Numbered from the stretch's first letter, positions 1-9,046 are shown. The stretch: 64,000 bases of DNA from UBA1731 sp045595285 (GCA_045595285.1 JAZOAC010000164.1:37688-101687), one strand, 5' to 3'. A program made the numbers and translations. The notes: generated by a model not told the origin, from the letters alone.

Positions 1-675
1 CCCCATCCAGGATTGCTTCCACTATCAACTCTGTCTACTCGGTCATATGCATTCATCATCAAGTTTGGATTGGAAAACCCCACAAAACCCCATCCCGACA
101 CAACTCCTCCGGCATAAGAACCATGATAGTCGTAACCAACTTGCATTGAGGTTGAAGCGGCATTCTTAGTTGAATCTAGATATATTTTTCCTCCTTTAAT
201 TTCAAGGCGGCCTATACTGCCACTGACACGGCCCAACTTAAAACTGCAAATATCAGACACTACCGCATTTTCAGCAAGAATCAAGTATCCTGCACCATCC
301 TTAGATGATACCGTAATATTTGTAATAGCTGCAGCTGCGTTTTGTTGCAGCTCAAATGTACCGTTGACACCATCTTTTTCGGCAATAGACAGGGTCTCGA
401 AATTCACCGAAGCGCCGCCCTCGACCGTCAGTTTCGCCGAACCGGGAGTTTGACCGAGAACCACAGTCTGCGTATTCGTCCATGCCACACCGCTTTTCAC
501 TGTAACGAGCGCATTGGCGGGATCGCCGCCGTCGGTTGCATTCTCATGTCCGATAATGACATTATCATCGATCTTTTCCGACTGTGAAAATGTTTTGCTG
601 TTGAAGTACACATCCGCATACAACATGTGCATACAACTTGCCGCCAATGATATGCTGATACATTTTTTTTTTCAT
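1..675 (-). CDS. Secreted repeat-rich protein, N-terminal part, frame broken at A10 tract
   Basis: The gene runs off the left edge of the window, so only about 220 N-terminal residues are visible. An AAGGAGG ribosome site lies 8 nt before the ATG at 675-673. The ATG is followed by ten A (663-672), which puts the start in a frame that stops after about 36 codons. With nine A the frame is open to base 1. It then begins with a Lys-rich n-region, a short hydrophobic core and a likely cleavage after LYA. The rest is a glycine- and valine-rich beta-repeat sequence (for example VVLGQTPGSAKLTVEGGASV), like autotransporter passenger or anchored surface proteins of Verrucomicrobiota. In the open frame a TGA lies directly before the A tract, so no upstream start rescues it. 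It is either a pseudogene, a phase-variable gene, a slippage-expressed gene or a base-call error. Regulator 1 is divergent and probably controls it. Confidence 0.6.
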
Positions 676-710
676 AGGGAGAACCTCCTTGTTTAGAAAA
701 TTCGAATGTA

Positions 711-776
711 ATTATACCGCAAACTCAAGATATTGTGTTGATTTTTTACGCAAGGGTTTTATGTATTTTTACGCAA
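711..776 (-). promoter_or_regulatory. Promoter of the partial surface gene with two direct half-sites
   Basis: On the minus strand a TATAAT -10 box lies at 716-711 and no good -35 box is visible. An 11-bp word, TTTTTACGCAA on the plus strand, occurs exactly twice at 743-753 and 766-776, offset 23 bp. Two direct half-sites about two helical turns apart, just upstream of a missing -35 box, is the arrangement used by AraC/XylR activators. Binding by regulator 1 is inferred. Confidence 0.55.
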
Positions 777-796
777 CGCTTTTTGGGAAATATTTT

Positions 797-804
797 GCTA
801 TAAT
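797..804 (+). promoter_or_regulatory. Extended -10 promoter of regulator 1, leaderless
   Basis: TGC-TATAAT (box 799-804) ends 8 nt before the ATG at 813. Transcription should therefore start within a base or two of the start codon, and there is no room for a ribosome binding site. Confidence 0.55.
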
Positions 805-812
805 TTCAGCCG

Positions 813-2024
813 ATGACGGAAAAGACAAAAACCAGCGATTCTCAGAAAATACTCATCTCGATACGCTCTCTCAGGCGAGCGTCTGCGCGCGATGTGATCT
901 CCGGCATATTCAACCATCTGGAACGGACTTCCGACTGCAACATCTGCCTGATGCAATCGGTGGAGAATCCGATAACGCCCGAAAAGATCAGTAACGCCGA
1001 AAAAAGCAATGTGGCCGGATTGTTCATATCCAAAGCCGAAGATGCCGAGCTTATGCGCGCATTGGTCGACACCCCTATCCCTATGGCGGTCATCGGGATA
1101 AAAGATCCAGTTCTTAAGGCTCGCAAAAATCCGACCGTGTTTATCTTCAATGACAACGCCGGTATCGGGGCAATGGGAGCCAACTACTTTTTAAAGCACG
1201 GGAAATTCAACTCCTTCGGCTTCGTATGCGCAAACATCGATATAAATTCGATGCAAGAGCGTGCCGACGCTTTCTGCAACAGAATAAGATCAGCTGCTCC
1301 CGACACATTCGTCAGCGTATTCCCGGCTGTTTCCGATTCCGGATCGGAAAATGACATCGCGGCGCTTTCTGATTGGATATTGACATTGCCGAAACCTGCC
1401 GCAGTAATGGCTGCTGCCGATTGGCGGGCGGTACATGTTCTGACAGCATGCGATCACTTGAAGATTCGTGTACCGGAAGCTGTGTCTGTCCTTGGTGTCG
1501 ACAATGACGAATTCATGTGCGCACATGCATCTCCGCCGCTTTCGAGCATCTTGCCCAACCATGTCGAGATCGGCAGACGGGCTGCCGAAGAGCTAGAAAA
1601 ACTCATCAAAAGCAAAAAGTCCGGACAACGCAAAATGATAACCGTACCGCCGCAAATGGTTATCGAGCGGGAATCAACGCGGATATGTGCGCCGGCGGCG
1701 GCGCTCGTCGACAGAACCAAGCGCTTCATCCGTGCGAACGCCACCCGCGGGATAAATGTCGCGGATGTTGTCGCTCATCTCAAAGTTTCACGACGCTTGG
1801 CGGAAATCCGCTACCGCGCGGCAACCGGAGAAACGATACGGGAAGCGATCGAATCGACAAAAATGGCGAAGCTTAAACGCCTGCTTATTTCCAACCGACG
1901 ACCAATCGCCGCCATTGCCGCCGAATGCGGCTTCAGCAACATCAACTCGCTTTCACACCGCTTTCAACAATGCTTCGGCTCTTCAATGCGCGAATTCCGG
2001 AAGAACGCCACCAATCCCGGATAA
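813..2024 (+). CDS. XylR-type transcriptional regulator 1 (LacI-like sensor, AraC HTH)
   Basis: A 403-residue cytoplasmic regulator. Residues about 10-285 resemble the periplasmic-binding-protein fold of LacI-family sensors, including the segment VSVLGVDNDEFMCA and the following SSILPN stretch, which match the VLGVDND...SSI signature of XylR. Residues about 295-400 hold two AraC-type helix-turn-helices, with a second helix like IAAIAAECGFSNINSLSHRF. There is no N-terminal LacI HTH. The likely ligand is a sugar, but its identity cannot be read from sequence. It is divergent from the secreted repeat gene and shares its control region with the TTTTTACGCAA repeats. It is more similar to regulator 3 than to regulator 2 in the HTH region. 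The start at 813 is supported by the -10 box immediately upstream. Confidence 0.88.
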   Translation: MTEKTKTSDSQKILISIRSLRRASARDVISGIFNHLERTSDCNICLMQSVENPITPEKISNAEKSNVAGLFISKAEDAELMRALVDTPIPMAVIGIKDPVLKARKNPTVFIFNDNAGIGAMGANYFLKHGKFNSFGFVCANIDINSMQERADAFCNRIRSAAPDTFVSVFPAVSDSGSENDIAALSDWILTLPKPAAVMAAADWRAVHVLTACDHLKIRVPEAVSVLGVDNDEFMCAHASPPLSSILPNHVEIGRRAAEELEKLIKSKKSGQRKMITVPPQMVIERESTRICAPAAALVDRTKRFIRANATRGINVADVVAHLKVSRRLAEIRYRAATGETIREAIESTKMAKLKRLLISNRRPIAAIAAECGFSNINSLSHRFQQCFGSSMREFRKNATNPG

Positions 2025-2114
2025 TACCGATTAAAACGAACGGAAAAGAAAATCCAATTATACCAGATACAAAAAGTTTTGCGTACTATTACCCTAAAAA
2101 CGGCTGTTGATTTC

Positions 2115-2309
2115 AACGCAGAGGCGCGGAGACGCAAAGTAACGCAGAGAAAAAGAGAAGTAATGTGAAAAATGGAAAATACGAGAATTTTTCTGACGGA
2201 ATGAATCTTCACCCATCGGGTGTCGATAGTGTGGGGTTGTATAAAAGAAGATAACTTTCAAAAAACTCAAAACGAGCTGTTTTCTCTGCGCCTCTGCGTC
2301 TCTGCGTTA
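2115..2309. repeat. Inverted pair of the interspersed CTCTGCG-type repeat
   Basis: Bases 2115-2150 read AACGCAGAGGCGCGGAGACG followed by a degenerate continuation. Bases 2284-2309 hold the opposite orientation (CTCTGCGCCTCTGCGTCTCT, then GCGTTA). The two arms enclose about 135 bp with no supported gene. A third copy lies at 20241-20266. Such CTCTGCG/CTTTGCG words are dispersed in many environmental genomes; their function is unknown. As an inverted pair they could be the ends of a small non-autonomous element. I see nothing else supported in 2025-2353. Confidence 0.5.
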
Positions 2310-2353
2310 AAAAAGAACTCGTCCAACTGCCGAATTTAGGCTAAACTCTAAAC

Positions 2354-2990
2354 TTATTTTTCCTCTCGCTCCATCAAGAGCCCCTGATGGCCTGCCGGGA
2401 TTAACGCCTGTCCATGATAGAGTACAGCAAGATCCGGTCTCCCTGAAAGTTTGTATTCGCGCAACAGCTTTGGCGCTTGCGGATTGACGAAATCCCAAAT
2501 CCCGTTGCTTTGATTGCCTGCGCGAACTTTGCCGCGCTCATCCGATCTTGCATTTCCCCCGCATCCTTCAAGCAACGGACGAGACCGTTCCATGAAAGGT
2601 GCGGGGCGGACATGGTCTCCATTGGTACGCGATTTCACCTCCGGACCCAGTGGCGAAAGACGGTCTCGGCCTTCTTGCCCCGGCCCTTTCCCACGTCCGC
2701 GCATTTCCTCGCAGAGCGGGACTTCCACCCGAACCCAACATGTTCGTGATTCCGCGAAGCCGCACCCGCGACCCCGCACCGGCTTTCGCGCATACGACTG
2801 CGCGGAGCAGGAGGTGAACGCCTTGGCCGCAGCTTTTCAAGTTCGGCGGCAACGGCAGTATCGTTGCCCTCTTCCCTGTATCCGGCAAGACGTTTTTCAA
2901 GCGCCGCCGCTTCCATCGTCGGTCCATTGGCAAATTCAGGATTTCGAAGGGTGTGTCCCTTTATTTTACGAGACGAATTAAATACTTTGT
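2354..2990 (-). pseudogene. Decayed unidentified gene
   Basis: No single frame covers this stretch, but pieces of protein-like sequence follow each other on the minus strand. One frame near 2790-2960 reads TLRNPEFANGPTMEAAALEK and continues with a helical, Ala/Glu-rich segment. A second near 2430-2600 reads MSAAKFAQAIKATGFGISSI. A third near 2354-2480 reads LREYKLSGRPDLAVLYHGQA before a stop. This pattern suggests a gene broken by at least two frameshifts. I do not recognise the family. It sits between convergent regulator 1 and GRE1 and has no clear start or ribosome site. Confidence 0.35.
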
Positions 2991-3043
2991 ATTTTATATA
3001 ATATCATCCTTTTTTAATGTATGAAACCTTTATCGATGGCGCT

Positions 3044-5392
3044 TCATCTGAGTCTGTGCCTTGTTATCACCTCATCCTGCCAGCGCTTCGACAGAGAAAC
3101 AAATCTCGCCGAAAATCCGCACACACGCACAATGAGATCCTGATGGCGCTCGGGATGCTTCTGCGCGTCGAGCAGCTCCTCCACCGAATTGCAGTTCGGC
3201 TGCAGAAGATGCGAGCCATTCTTCGCGAACACCCGAATGACCGTAGCCATAAGGCCGGGGGTCATTACGCTGCCGTCGAAGGTGAGATTGGCGTTGCTCT
3301 GGTACAGGCATTCGTTCGGCAGCCGGCCAAGCGCCCCCATGACCGCCGTCACCCCTTCCTTGCAGCGGAACTCGCTTGGAGAAAGGCCTTGCGCGAGCCT
3401 ATCGCCGCTGTGGCGGCCGTCGGGAGTCGCCTTGGTTTTCAGACCCCAGTATAGGAACTCGCGATAGGCAAAAGCACCGAGCTTGTAGCTGCCGCCCATG
3501 TCCGTCTTCACGCCTTCTATGTCAGCATGCGTCCGTTTGATGAGCCAGGACATCAGCGAAACGGAGGCGTCGGAATTGTCGCCCCAGTACGGCGCGTCCA
3601 TCGCGAGCATCCTGAGCCGCTCGCCCTTCTCGCCGCTCCAGTTCGAGCGTACCGCGTCAAGGAACTCGCGCACGCTGCACACCTTGTCCCGGAAGCACAC
3701 CTTTTCGATGGAGAGAAGCGAATCGACTACGTTGCCGATGAACGCCAGCGTTATCTCGCGCGGTCTCTGGCGTCCAGTAAGGCCGCCATCCGTCGTGTCG
3801 CGCCGGGATGACACGCCGCCGACCATGCACATCGAATACACGGGATGCGGGAACACGCTCGCCGAAGAACGCCCGTACCGAGTGTAGTCGCCGATGACGT
3901 CCCGGAAGAAACGGATGTGGTTCCTGTACACTATCTCCTTCAGCTCATCCATGTCCCTTGCGCCGTCAAGCGGCTCCATCGACAGGCGGCATTTCCGCCT
4001 GACGTCCGGATCGTCGTGGATCGCGAGGGCAAGCACCTTCGCCATGTTCATGTAGTTCGAGCTGTCGACGTCCTGCATGGAATCCACTAATCCGGTCCAG
4101 CATCCGCAGCCGATGTACTCGCGCGCATCTTCTACGGCGAAGCCCTCGTCGGCGAACTGCTTTATGAAGCGCTTGTCGTTGAACAGCGTAAAAGCGGCAT
4201 GCCCCTTGCAAAGCATCCTGCCAATATGCTCTAGATACGGCTGCGGGGAATCCGGCGCCACGCGGCAGTGGAGCTTGGGATAGACGCAGCGGCAGCCGAT
4301 GTGCGCATCAAGGAACATTCTCGTCAGCTCGTTGTACACCGGCTTCCCCTCCATGTCGCATCCGCCAAGCGTGACGTGAATCTCCACCTCCTGGTCGTTG
4401 TTCGCATCCAGCATCCGCATGTCGTCGTAGTGGCAATGCGCGGTGATGAGGAACTTCGCCACAAGGTCGCGCGCCCCCGCCTCGGTCAGCGTGCCAGCCG
4501 CGATCTCCCTGCGGTACGCATCAATGAACCAGGAGTCGGGGCGCCCAAGCGAAAAGATGTTCACGCCGTCCACATAACCGACGATCTCCCGCACGAACCA
4601 CAGGGTGTTCAGCGATTCGTAGAACGTGCGCGGCGGCTCCCACGGGCAGCGGGCCGATGCCTCGACCATGCGCGTGTCGCCCATCGCCTTCGCCGCCTCA
4701 TGGAACTTGAGCTGGATCTGGCGTATGGTCTCAAGGCCGACGAGGGCGGTTTCAAGCTCCTTGCGCCCCTTCGCGTCATCCGCCGGGCATTTCTCAAGCG
4801 CGGCGGCGACTTCGTCGCGGACGCCTTTGAATCCGAGCTTGAGGATTCTGCGCATCGGCGGCACATGGTGCAGGTCATCGACGAACGGCCCGCAGATGAC
4901 CACCAGATTGTTCCGGCGGCGATGGCTGAGCGTCTCGAACGCCTCATCCGGAACGAGGCCCTTCTCCTTATAGAACTTCCAGCACAGCTTGTTCACGATC
5001 CGTGCCGGACGCTTCCCGCCCCAACCGCCGTTCACTCCGGCCTCGAAGTAGAACGGCGATTCCGTGAACAGGAACGGCACAAAGTGCCTGCGCATCGCCA
5101 TGTAGCATTCGCGGCGGACGTCGAGCGCGTCGTAGTCCGGATGTGCAGCACACCATGCCTTCAGGTCTTTCTCTATCTTCCCGTAGCTCTCCGCCGAACG
5201 CGGATCCTTGACGACATCGCGATTCCCCTGCCCCCAATCGGGATAGAACGCGCGCAGCTGTTTCCTGAGCGCCGCGTAGTCCGCCGCCCGGAACGGATTC
5301 GACGCAGCGTCGCCAGCAAACGTTCTGCGAACCGCCGCCAGGCTCGCCAGCGCGGCGGACCCTCCGATAAACGCTTTTCTCGTAAGTTGCAT
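3044..5392 (-). CDS. GRE1: exported glycyl radical enzyme with C-G-C active site
   Basis: A 782-residue member of the pyruvate formate-lyase/dehydratase glycyl radical family. The radical glycine is Gly759 in RVCGFSARF near the C-terminus, in the family position before a WQDEVITR segment. The thiyl cysteine should be Cys429 in YIGCGCW. Dehydratases and decarboxylases of the family have Cys-x-Glu there; this protein has Cys-Gly-Cys431, so substrate and reaction are not predictable. The N-terminus is a Tat-type signal (TRKAFIGG, Ala-rich core, TFAGDA), with RK in place of RR. Known family members are cytoplasmic and act under strict anoxia. It is the last gene of the 8894-3044 operon, starting 1 nt after the SGNH-like gene. 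No activase is in this operon; the one at 42800-43555 could serve it. The fold is clear, the reaction is not. Confidence 0.88.
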   Translation of the reverse strand: MQLTRKAFIGGSAALASLAAVRRTFAGDAASNPFRAADYAALRKQLRAFYPDWGQGNRDVVKDPRSAESYGKIEKDLKAWCAAHPDYDALDVRRECYMAMRRHFVPFLFTESPFYFEAGVNGGWGGKRPARIVNKLCWKFYKEKGLVPDEAFETLSHRRRNNLVVICGPFVDDLHHVPPMRRILKLGFKGVRDEVAAALEKCPADDAKGRKELETALVGLETIRQIQLKFHEAAKAMGDTRMVEASARCPWEPPRTFYESLNTLWFVREIVGYVDGVNIFSLGRPDSWFIDAYRREIAAGTLTEAGARDLVAKFLITAHCHYDDMRMLDANNDQEVEIHVTLGGCDMEGKPVYNELTRMFLDAHIGCRCVYPKLHCRVAPDSPQPYLEHIGRMLCKGHAAFTLFNDKRFIKQFADEGFAVEDAREYIGCGCWTGLVDSMQDVDSSNYMNMAKVLALAIHDDPDVRRKCRLSMEPLDGARDMDELKEIVYRNHIRFFRDVIGDYTRYGRSSASVFPHPVYSMCMVGGVSSRRDTTDGGLTGRQRPREITLAFIGNVVDSLLSIEKVCFRDKVCSVREFLDAVRSNWSGEKGERLRMLAMDAPYWGDNSDASVSLMSWLIKRTHADIEGVKTDMGGSYKLGAFAYREFLYWGLKTKATPDGRHSGDRLAQGLSPSEFRCKEGVTAVMGALGRLPNECLYQSNANLTFDGSVMTPGLMATVIRVFAKNGSHLLQPNCNSVEELLDAQKHPERHQDLIVRVCGFSARFVSLSKRWQDEVITRHRLR

Positions 5393-5393
5393 A

Positions 5394-6167
5394 TCAATCC
5401 ACCTTTGAAGTTATCCGCTGACAGTCGCCGATGACCTTTTCAGTGAAGCGCCGTCTGCCCGTCTTGTTAAGAAAAAGAGAAGTCGCGTACAGGCGATCAT
5501 CCTGAAATCCGCCGTCGCTCCAATAATCAAGAAACTTTACGTCAGCCCCCTTCGTGACATCGCGGATAAAATCGTAAACGTATGCCTTCATAAAGGAATC
5601 GGGGAACAGACCGCGCAGGCACTTCGCCGCCGGCGGCAACACGAGCACAGGCCTCAGGCCCTCTTGTCTGCACCAGCCGACGAAGTCGCGCATTCGCGCC
5701 ACGTTGGCGGAATATGCCGTGCGGTTCGTCTCCGTCATCGGGTCTGCATAATCATGTATGGAGAACTCCTTCTTCCAGCCCCTGTCGAGCCTGCTGGCGT
5801 ATCCAGCCATCGCCTTTTCGTCAGGCATGCCGTCGAACTGAAGAAGCGGATGCGACGCGGCGCTGGGTTTGAGATCGTACGACTCAGGCAGAACGGACGA
5901 GAAGAGGCAGATCGGAATTATGACGTATGCGCCGCACGCGAGCTCCTTTCGCTTCGACTTGAGAATGGCGACACCGCGACGCAGACTCTGCGGAGAACCT
6001 GCAAGATTGAGGCCTTGCACGCCTGCAGACTCCCAATCAAACGCGAAAAGACCCGACTTGGAGCCGACGTTGACCCACTGCGCGAGATCCGCCCCTGCGC
6101 GAGCCGCGCCCGGGATAAGGCATATCGCCAGGATGAAAACCGCTACCCAAAAAAATCGCTTCTTCAT
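5394..6167 (-). CDS. Secreted SGNH/AlgJ-like protein, function unknown
   Basis: 257 residues with a clear Sec signal (MKKRFFWVAVFILAICLIPG, cleavage near ARAGA). The mature part has the look of an SGNH-hydrolase-related domain such as DUF1574 or AlgJ-like proteins. A central LRPVLVLPP strand and a C-terminal SLFLNKTGRRRFTEKV segment correspond to the family's H/N-x-x-G-x-x-x-F end region. The N-terminal catalytic Ser block is not obvious, so it may lack esterase activity. It lies between the Fe-S aldo/keto reductase (12-nt gap) and GRE1 (1-nt gap), so it belongs to the same transcription unit. It may handle the exported substrate of GRE1, but this rests on context only. Confidence 0.6.
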   Translation of the reverse strand: MKKRFFWVAVFILAICLIPGAARAGADLAQWVNVGSKSGLFAFDWESAGVQGLNLAGSPQSLRRGVAILKSKRKELACGAYVIIPICLFSSVLPESYDLKPSAASHPLLQFDGMPDEKAMAGYASRLDRGWKKEFSIHDYADPMTETNRTAYSANVARMRDFVGWCRQEGLRPVLVLPPAAKCLRGLFPDSFMKAYVYDFIRDVTKGADVKFLDYWSDGGFQDDRLYATSLFLNKTGRRRFTEKVIGDCQRITSKVD

Positions 6168-6178
6168 AACAACGCCCC

Positions 6179-7549
6179 TTATGGTTTCGACCTGAAGTCT
6201 TTAGAGCGAAAGAGCGGCTCAACGCGGCGAAGCGACTCCATATATTCGGATATCTTCACCAGTTCCTTTTGAATATTGAACTGCCATTGAGGACACTTCT
6301 TTTCACAGCGCGCACAGCCGATGCAGCGTTCCGCTCCTCTGAATGTGCCGAATCGCTTTCCGTAGTCGGCAAGAAACTTGAGCCTTGCCTCGTGGTCGCC
6401 GGGATCGGTAAGAGACGGCAGACGACTCCACTTGAGCTTCATGTTCCACCAGTGGAATATACCCACGATATCTACGCCGTATGGACATGGCATGCAGTAT
6501 CCGCACCCGGGGCAAGGCACGCCCTCTCCGCCGCCGGAATTGATCTTGATCGCCTCAAGATAAGACGATACCTCCTCCTGCGACAGCGGCTTATACCCCT
6601 TCTCGTTGAAGATGGAGATGTCCTCTTTCAAATGTTCAAATCGCGTGAATCCGGTCATCGCCGTCATCACGCCCTCGCGCTCGGCCGCGAACTTAAGCGA
6701 CCACGCGGCATCAGTAAGGCCCGGTCTTGCCTTGGCGAGATGCTCTTTAGCCGCGGGCAGCATATTCGCAAGACGTCCTCCGGCGAGCGATTCCATGCCG
6801 ACGGCCGGAATGCCCTTCGCGCGCAGTTTGGAAAGAAGCGACTCGGATCTGTTGGGCCCGCGCCAGTCGATGCCGTTTACAAGTATCGTCACCACATCCC
6901 ACTGCTGCGTCTCCAAGAGATAGTCCATGAAATCCTCACGGCCATGGAACGAAAATCCGAAATGACGGATGCGCCCCTTCGCCTTCTCTTCGCGGAAGTA
7001 GTCGATCGCTCCGGTCTTAACGAACGTCTTTATGTAATCCTCCTGATGGACGAGCGAATGAAGCATATAAACGTCGAAATACCCAAAGCGCGTGCGCTCA
7101 AGCTGTTCCTTGAAGATACGCTTGGCGTCGGCGAGGCTTGATATATCCCATGGCGGCGCCTTGGTGCAGAACCAGAACGACTCCCTCGGATAGCGCGAGA
7201 GAGCGTGCCCGAAGAAGCGCTCGCTGTCGCCGCCATGATAGTGGTAGCCGCTGTCAAACCAGTTGATGCCGTGGGCAAGCGCGTAATCGACGTACTTGGT
7301 CGCGGTTGGGTAGTCCACGGGATCCATCTGATTTCTGAGTCTGCCTGTAGCAACCGGCAGTCTGACCCCGCCAAAACCTATAATGGAGACCTTGCGTTTG
7401 GGGTCGAGCGGCGACGGACGCTGTATGACGAACTCTCCCGGATTCTGATCAGGCAGCGCATCGTCCTTCGCCACCGCAGAAGCCGCCGCGAGCGGCACCG
7501 TCGCGCCGATCGCCTTCGCAAACTCTCTTCTCGTGACCGCCATACTCAC
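6179..7549 (-). CDS. Tat-exported aldo/keto reductase with two 4Fe-4S sites
   Basis: 456 residues. The N-terminus carries a near-consensus Tat signal (TRREFAKAIG, then an Ala-rich core). Residues about 45-330 form an aldo/keto reductase barrel, with the tetrad visible as Asp and Tyr in FDSGYHYHGG, Lys in FCTKAP and His in MLHSL. The C-terminal third has two cysteine clusters, CPGCGYCMPCP and CIGCARCEKKCP, each able to hold a 4Fe-4S cluster. This domain order matches the iron-sulfur aldo/keto reductase subfamily known mainly from anaerobes. Tat export would fit a cofactor-loaded enzyme in the periplasm, with electrons passing through Fe-S clusters rather than free NADPH. It overlaps the upstream polyferredoxin gene by 4 nt (ATGA), indicating translational coupling. 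Confidence 0.87.
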   Translation of the reverse strand: MSMAVTRREFAKAIGATVPLAAASAVAKDDALPDQNPGEFVIQRPSPLDPKRKVSIIGFGGVRLPVATGRLRNQMDPVDYPTATKYVDYALAHGINWFDSGYHYHGGDSERFFGHALSRYPRESFWFCTKAPPWDISSLADAKRIFKEQLERTRFGYFDVYMLHSLVHQEDYIKTFVKTGAIDYFREEKAKGRIRHFGFSFHGREDFMDYLLETQQWDVVTILVNGIDWRGPNRSESLLSKLRAKGIPAVGMESLAGGRLANMLPAAKEHLAKARPGLTDAAWSLKFAAEREGVMTAMTGFTRFEHLKEDISIFNEKGYKPLSQEEVSSYLEAIKINSGGGEGVPCPGCGYCMPCPYGVDIVGIFHWWNMKLKWSRLPSLTDPGDHEARLKFLADYGKRFGTFRGAERCIGCARCEKKCPQWQFNIQKELVKISEYMESLRRVEPLFRSKDFRSKP

Positions 7550-8154
7550 GACCTCCCTTCAACAATCATCGCCGCCTTCGGACGCGCCGGGCAGAAAAAC
7601 TCACATGCGCCGCACCCCATGCACTTGTCGGCGTCCACCTTCGGAATCTTCGGCTTAGACGAGGGTGCGTCTTTATTCTCCACAAGGGAAATCGCTCCGG
7701 TCGGGCAATGGCGCGAACACGCGTTGCAAATGTCCTTACCGGTCGCCGCCACACAGCGCTCGCTATGCCATACGGCGATGCCCGTGCGAAGAAGCTTCTT
7801 GCCTTCCGGCGTGAGATCGCGCTTGATCGCCCCCGCCGGACACGCCTCGGCGCAAAGATTGCACTCGGGGCGACACCATCCGTACCGGAAGTCTAGCGCA
7901 GGGCGTGCGAAATGCCCGGCTTTCGATGAAGGACGCAGAATGCCTGATGGACACGCGCTTATGCATTTCATACATCCAACGCACCGGGTCCTGAACGTGG
8001 CCGCATCCTCCGCGCCAACAGGAACCGGCAAGCGCCGCTTCTCGTCGGCCGACGCCTCGGCGTAACTCACCTCACCCATTTTTCTGTCGCGAAGTACATA
8101 GACGTAAGCGTCTCCCGCCGCCAACATGATAAAACTACGCAAAGTCATCGCCAT
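7546..8154 (-). CDS. NapG-like polyferredoxin with four 4Fe-4S motifs
   Basis: About 202 residues from the ATG at 8154, which has an AGGAGG site 8 nt upstream; an earlier in-frame ATG at 8175 has less support. Four cysteine groups are visible: CVGCMKCISACP, CRPECNLCAEACP, CNACSRHCP and CMGCGACEFFCP. This order is that of NapG/MauM-type ferredoxins, which pass electrons between a NapH-type quinol-oxidising membrane protein and a periplasmic enzyme. It overlaps NapH-like 8145-8894 by 10 nt and the aldo/keto reductase by 4 nt. The N-terminus (TLRSFIMLAAGD) lacks a twin arginine, so the protein may sit on the cytoplasmic face. Most likely it wires the membrane protein to the aldo/keto reductase. 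Confidence 0.85.
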   Translation of the reverse strand: MAMTLRSFIMLAAGDAYVYVLRDRKMGEVSYAEASADEKRRLPVPVGAEDAATFRTRCVGCMKCISACPSGILRPSSKAGHFARPALDFRYGWCRPECNLCAEACPAGAIKRDLTPEGKKLLRTGIAVWHSERCVAATGKDICNACSRHCPTGAISLVENKDAPSSKPKIPKVDADKCMGCGACEFFCPARPKAAMIVEGRS

Positions 8155-8894
8155 TTCAAAGCCTCCTTCCGGCACGAGCCTTTACAGTTGAGGCAAACCA
8201 CGCACTTTGAGTGGTCGACGACAACGGATCTGTCGCCACGAATCTGTATCGCTCCTTTGTCGCAAGCTTTCGCGCAAAGCCCGCACTTAACGCATTTGCC
8301 GGCGTCGATTCGCGGACGAAAGAGCGCAAAGCGCGAAAAGAGCCCGAGAAACGTCCCTACAGGGCACATCTGATTACACCACCAACGCGCACGGAATGCC
8401 GTCATAATCAAAATGAACGAGAACAGCGCCAACGCCCAGACGACAAGCGCGAGCGACGCATCGCCTTCACGCAGCACTCCCAGCGAAAGAAACCGCCCGA
8501 AGATTCCGTATGGCGCGATCAACCCAGTAAAGCCCAAAATGGCGGCGATTATAAAAAGCGCCAGCACGACGTAGCGCACCCACCCTACGATTCGCAAACT
8601 TTTCAGGCGAAGAAACTTTAACGGCGTGCGCGCCACATCCTGCGCGATGCCCAGCGGGCAGATGAGCGCGCAATAGGCCCGAGCGAAAAGCGCCACCGAT
8701 ATCGCTATCAGCGCCAGCACCGTAATCTCGAGCGACATCACCGCAGGGATGAATTGCGCCCTAGGAAGCCATCCGAACGAAACGCATATCCACGCAGTGG
8801 GCATGACAAACAACAATGTCATCGCAATTAGCGACAGTATCGCTGCTATCCTAACCAACAAGGCGGCTGCGCCTAAAAAATATTCTCGCTTCAT
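8145..8894 (-). CDS. NapH-like 4Fe-4S membrane protein
   Basis: 249 residues with about five hydrophobic segments (near residues 10-30, 45-70, 105-130, 145-165). Two short CxxxCP motifs follow membrane segments: CALICPLG and CNQMCPVG, as in the NapH/Fer4_5 family. The C-terminal 65 residues carry two ferredoxin motifs, CVKCGLCAKACDKG and CVVCLNCKGSC. Proteins of this family link the quinone pool to soluble Fe-S proteins. It is the first gene of the operon that ends with GRE1. The ATG follows an extended -10 box by 8 nt, so the operon mRNA is probably leaderless. Confidence 0.88.
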   Translation of the reverse strand: MKREYFLGAAALLVRIAAILSLIAMTLLFVMPTAWICVSFGWLPRAQFIPAVMSLEITVLALIAISVALFARAYCALICPLGIAQDVARTPLKFLRLKSLRIVGWVRYVVLALFIIAAILGFTGLIAPYGIFGRFLSLGVLREGDASLALVVWALALFSFILIMTAFRARWWCNQMCPVGTFLGLFSRFALFRPRIDAGKCVKCGLCAKACDKGAIQIRGDRSVVVDHSKCVVCLNCKGSCRKEALKWR

Positions 8895-8902
8895 GTTTTA
8901 GG

Positions 8903-8910
8903 AGTATATC
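8903..8910 (-). promoter_or_regulatory. Extended -10 promoter of the GRE1 operon, leaderless
   Basis: The minus strand reads TGA-TATACT (box 8908-8903), ending 8 nt before the ATG at 8894. No convincing -35 box is seen at the right distance. No Shine-Dalgarno sequence fits between box and ATG. Confidence 0.5.
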
Positions 8911-9046
8911 ACAAATTTCTTTTGAAGGGAACGGGGGTAAGCGGTTAGTCGGCTGTGCAACTGCATTTTTGTTTCTCCTTCTTGACCAGTCCCATCCACA
9001 ACGTACGGACGCCCGTACTACTATTGCAGATGCAAATTAATCTCAT

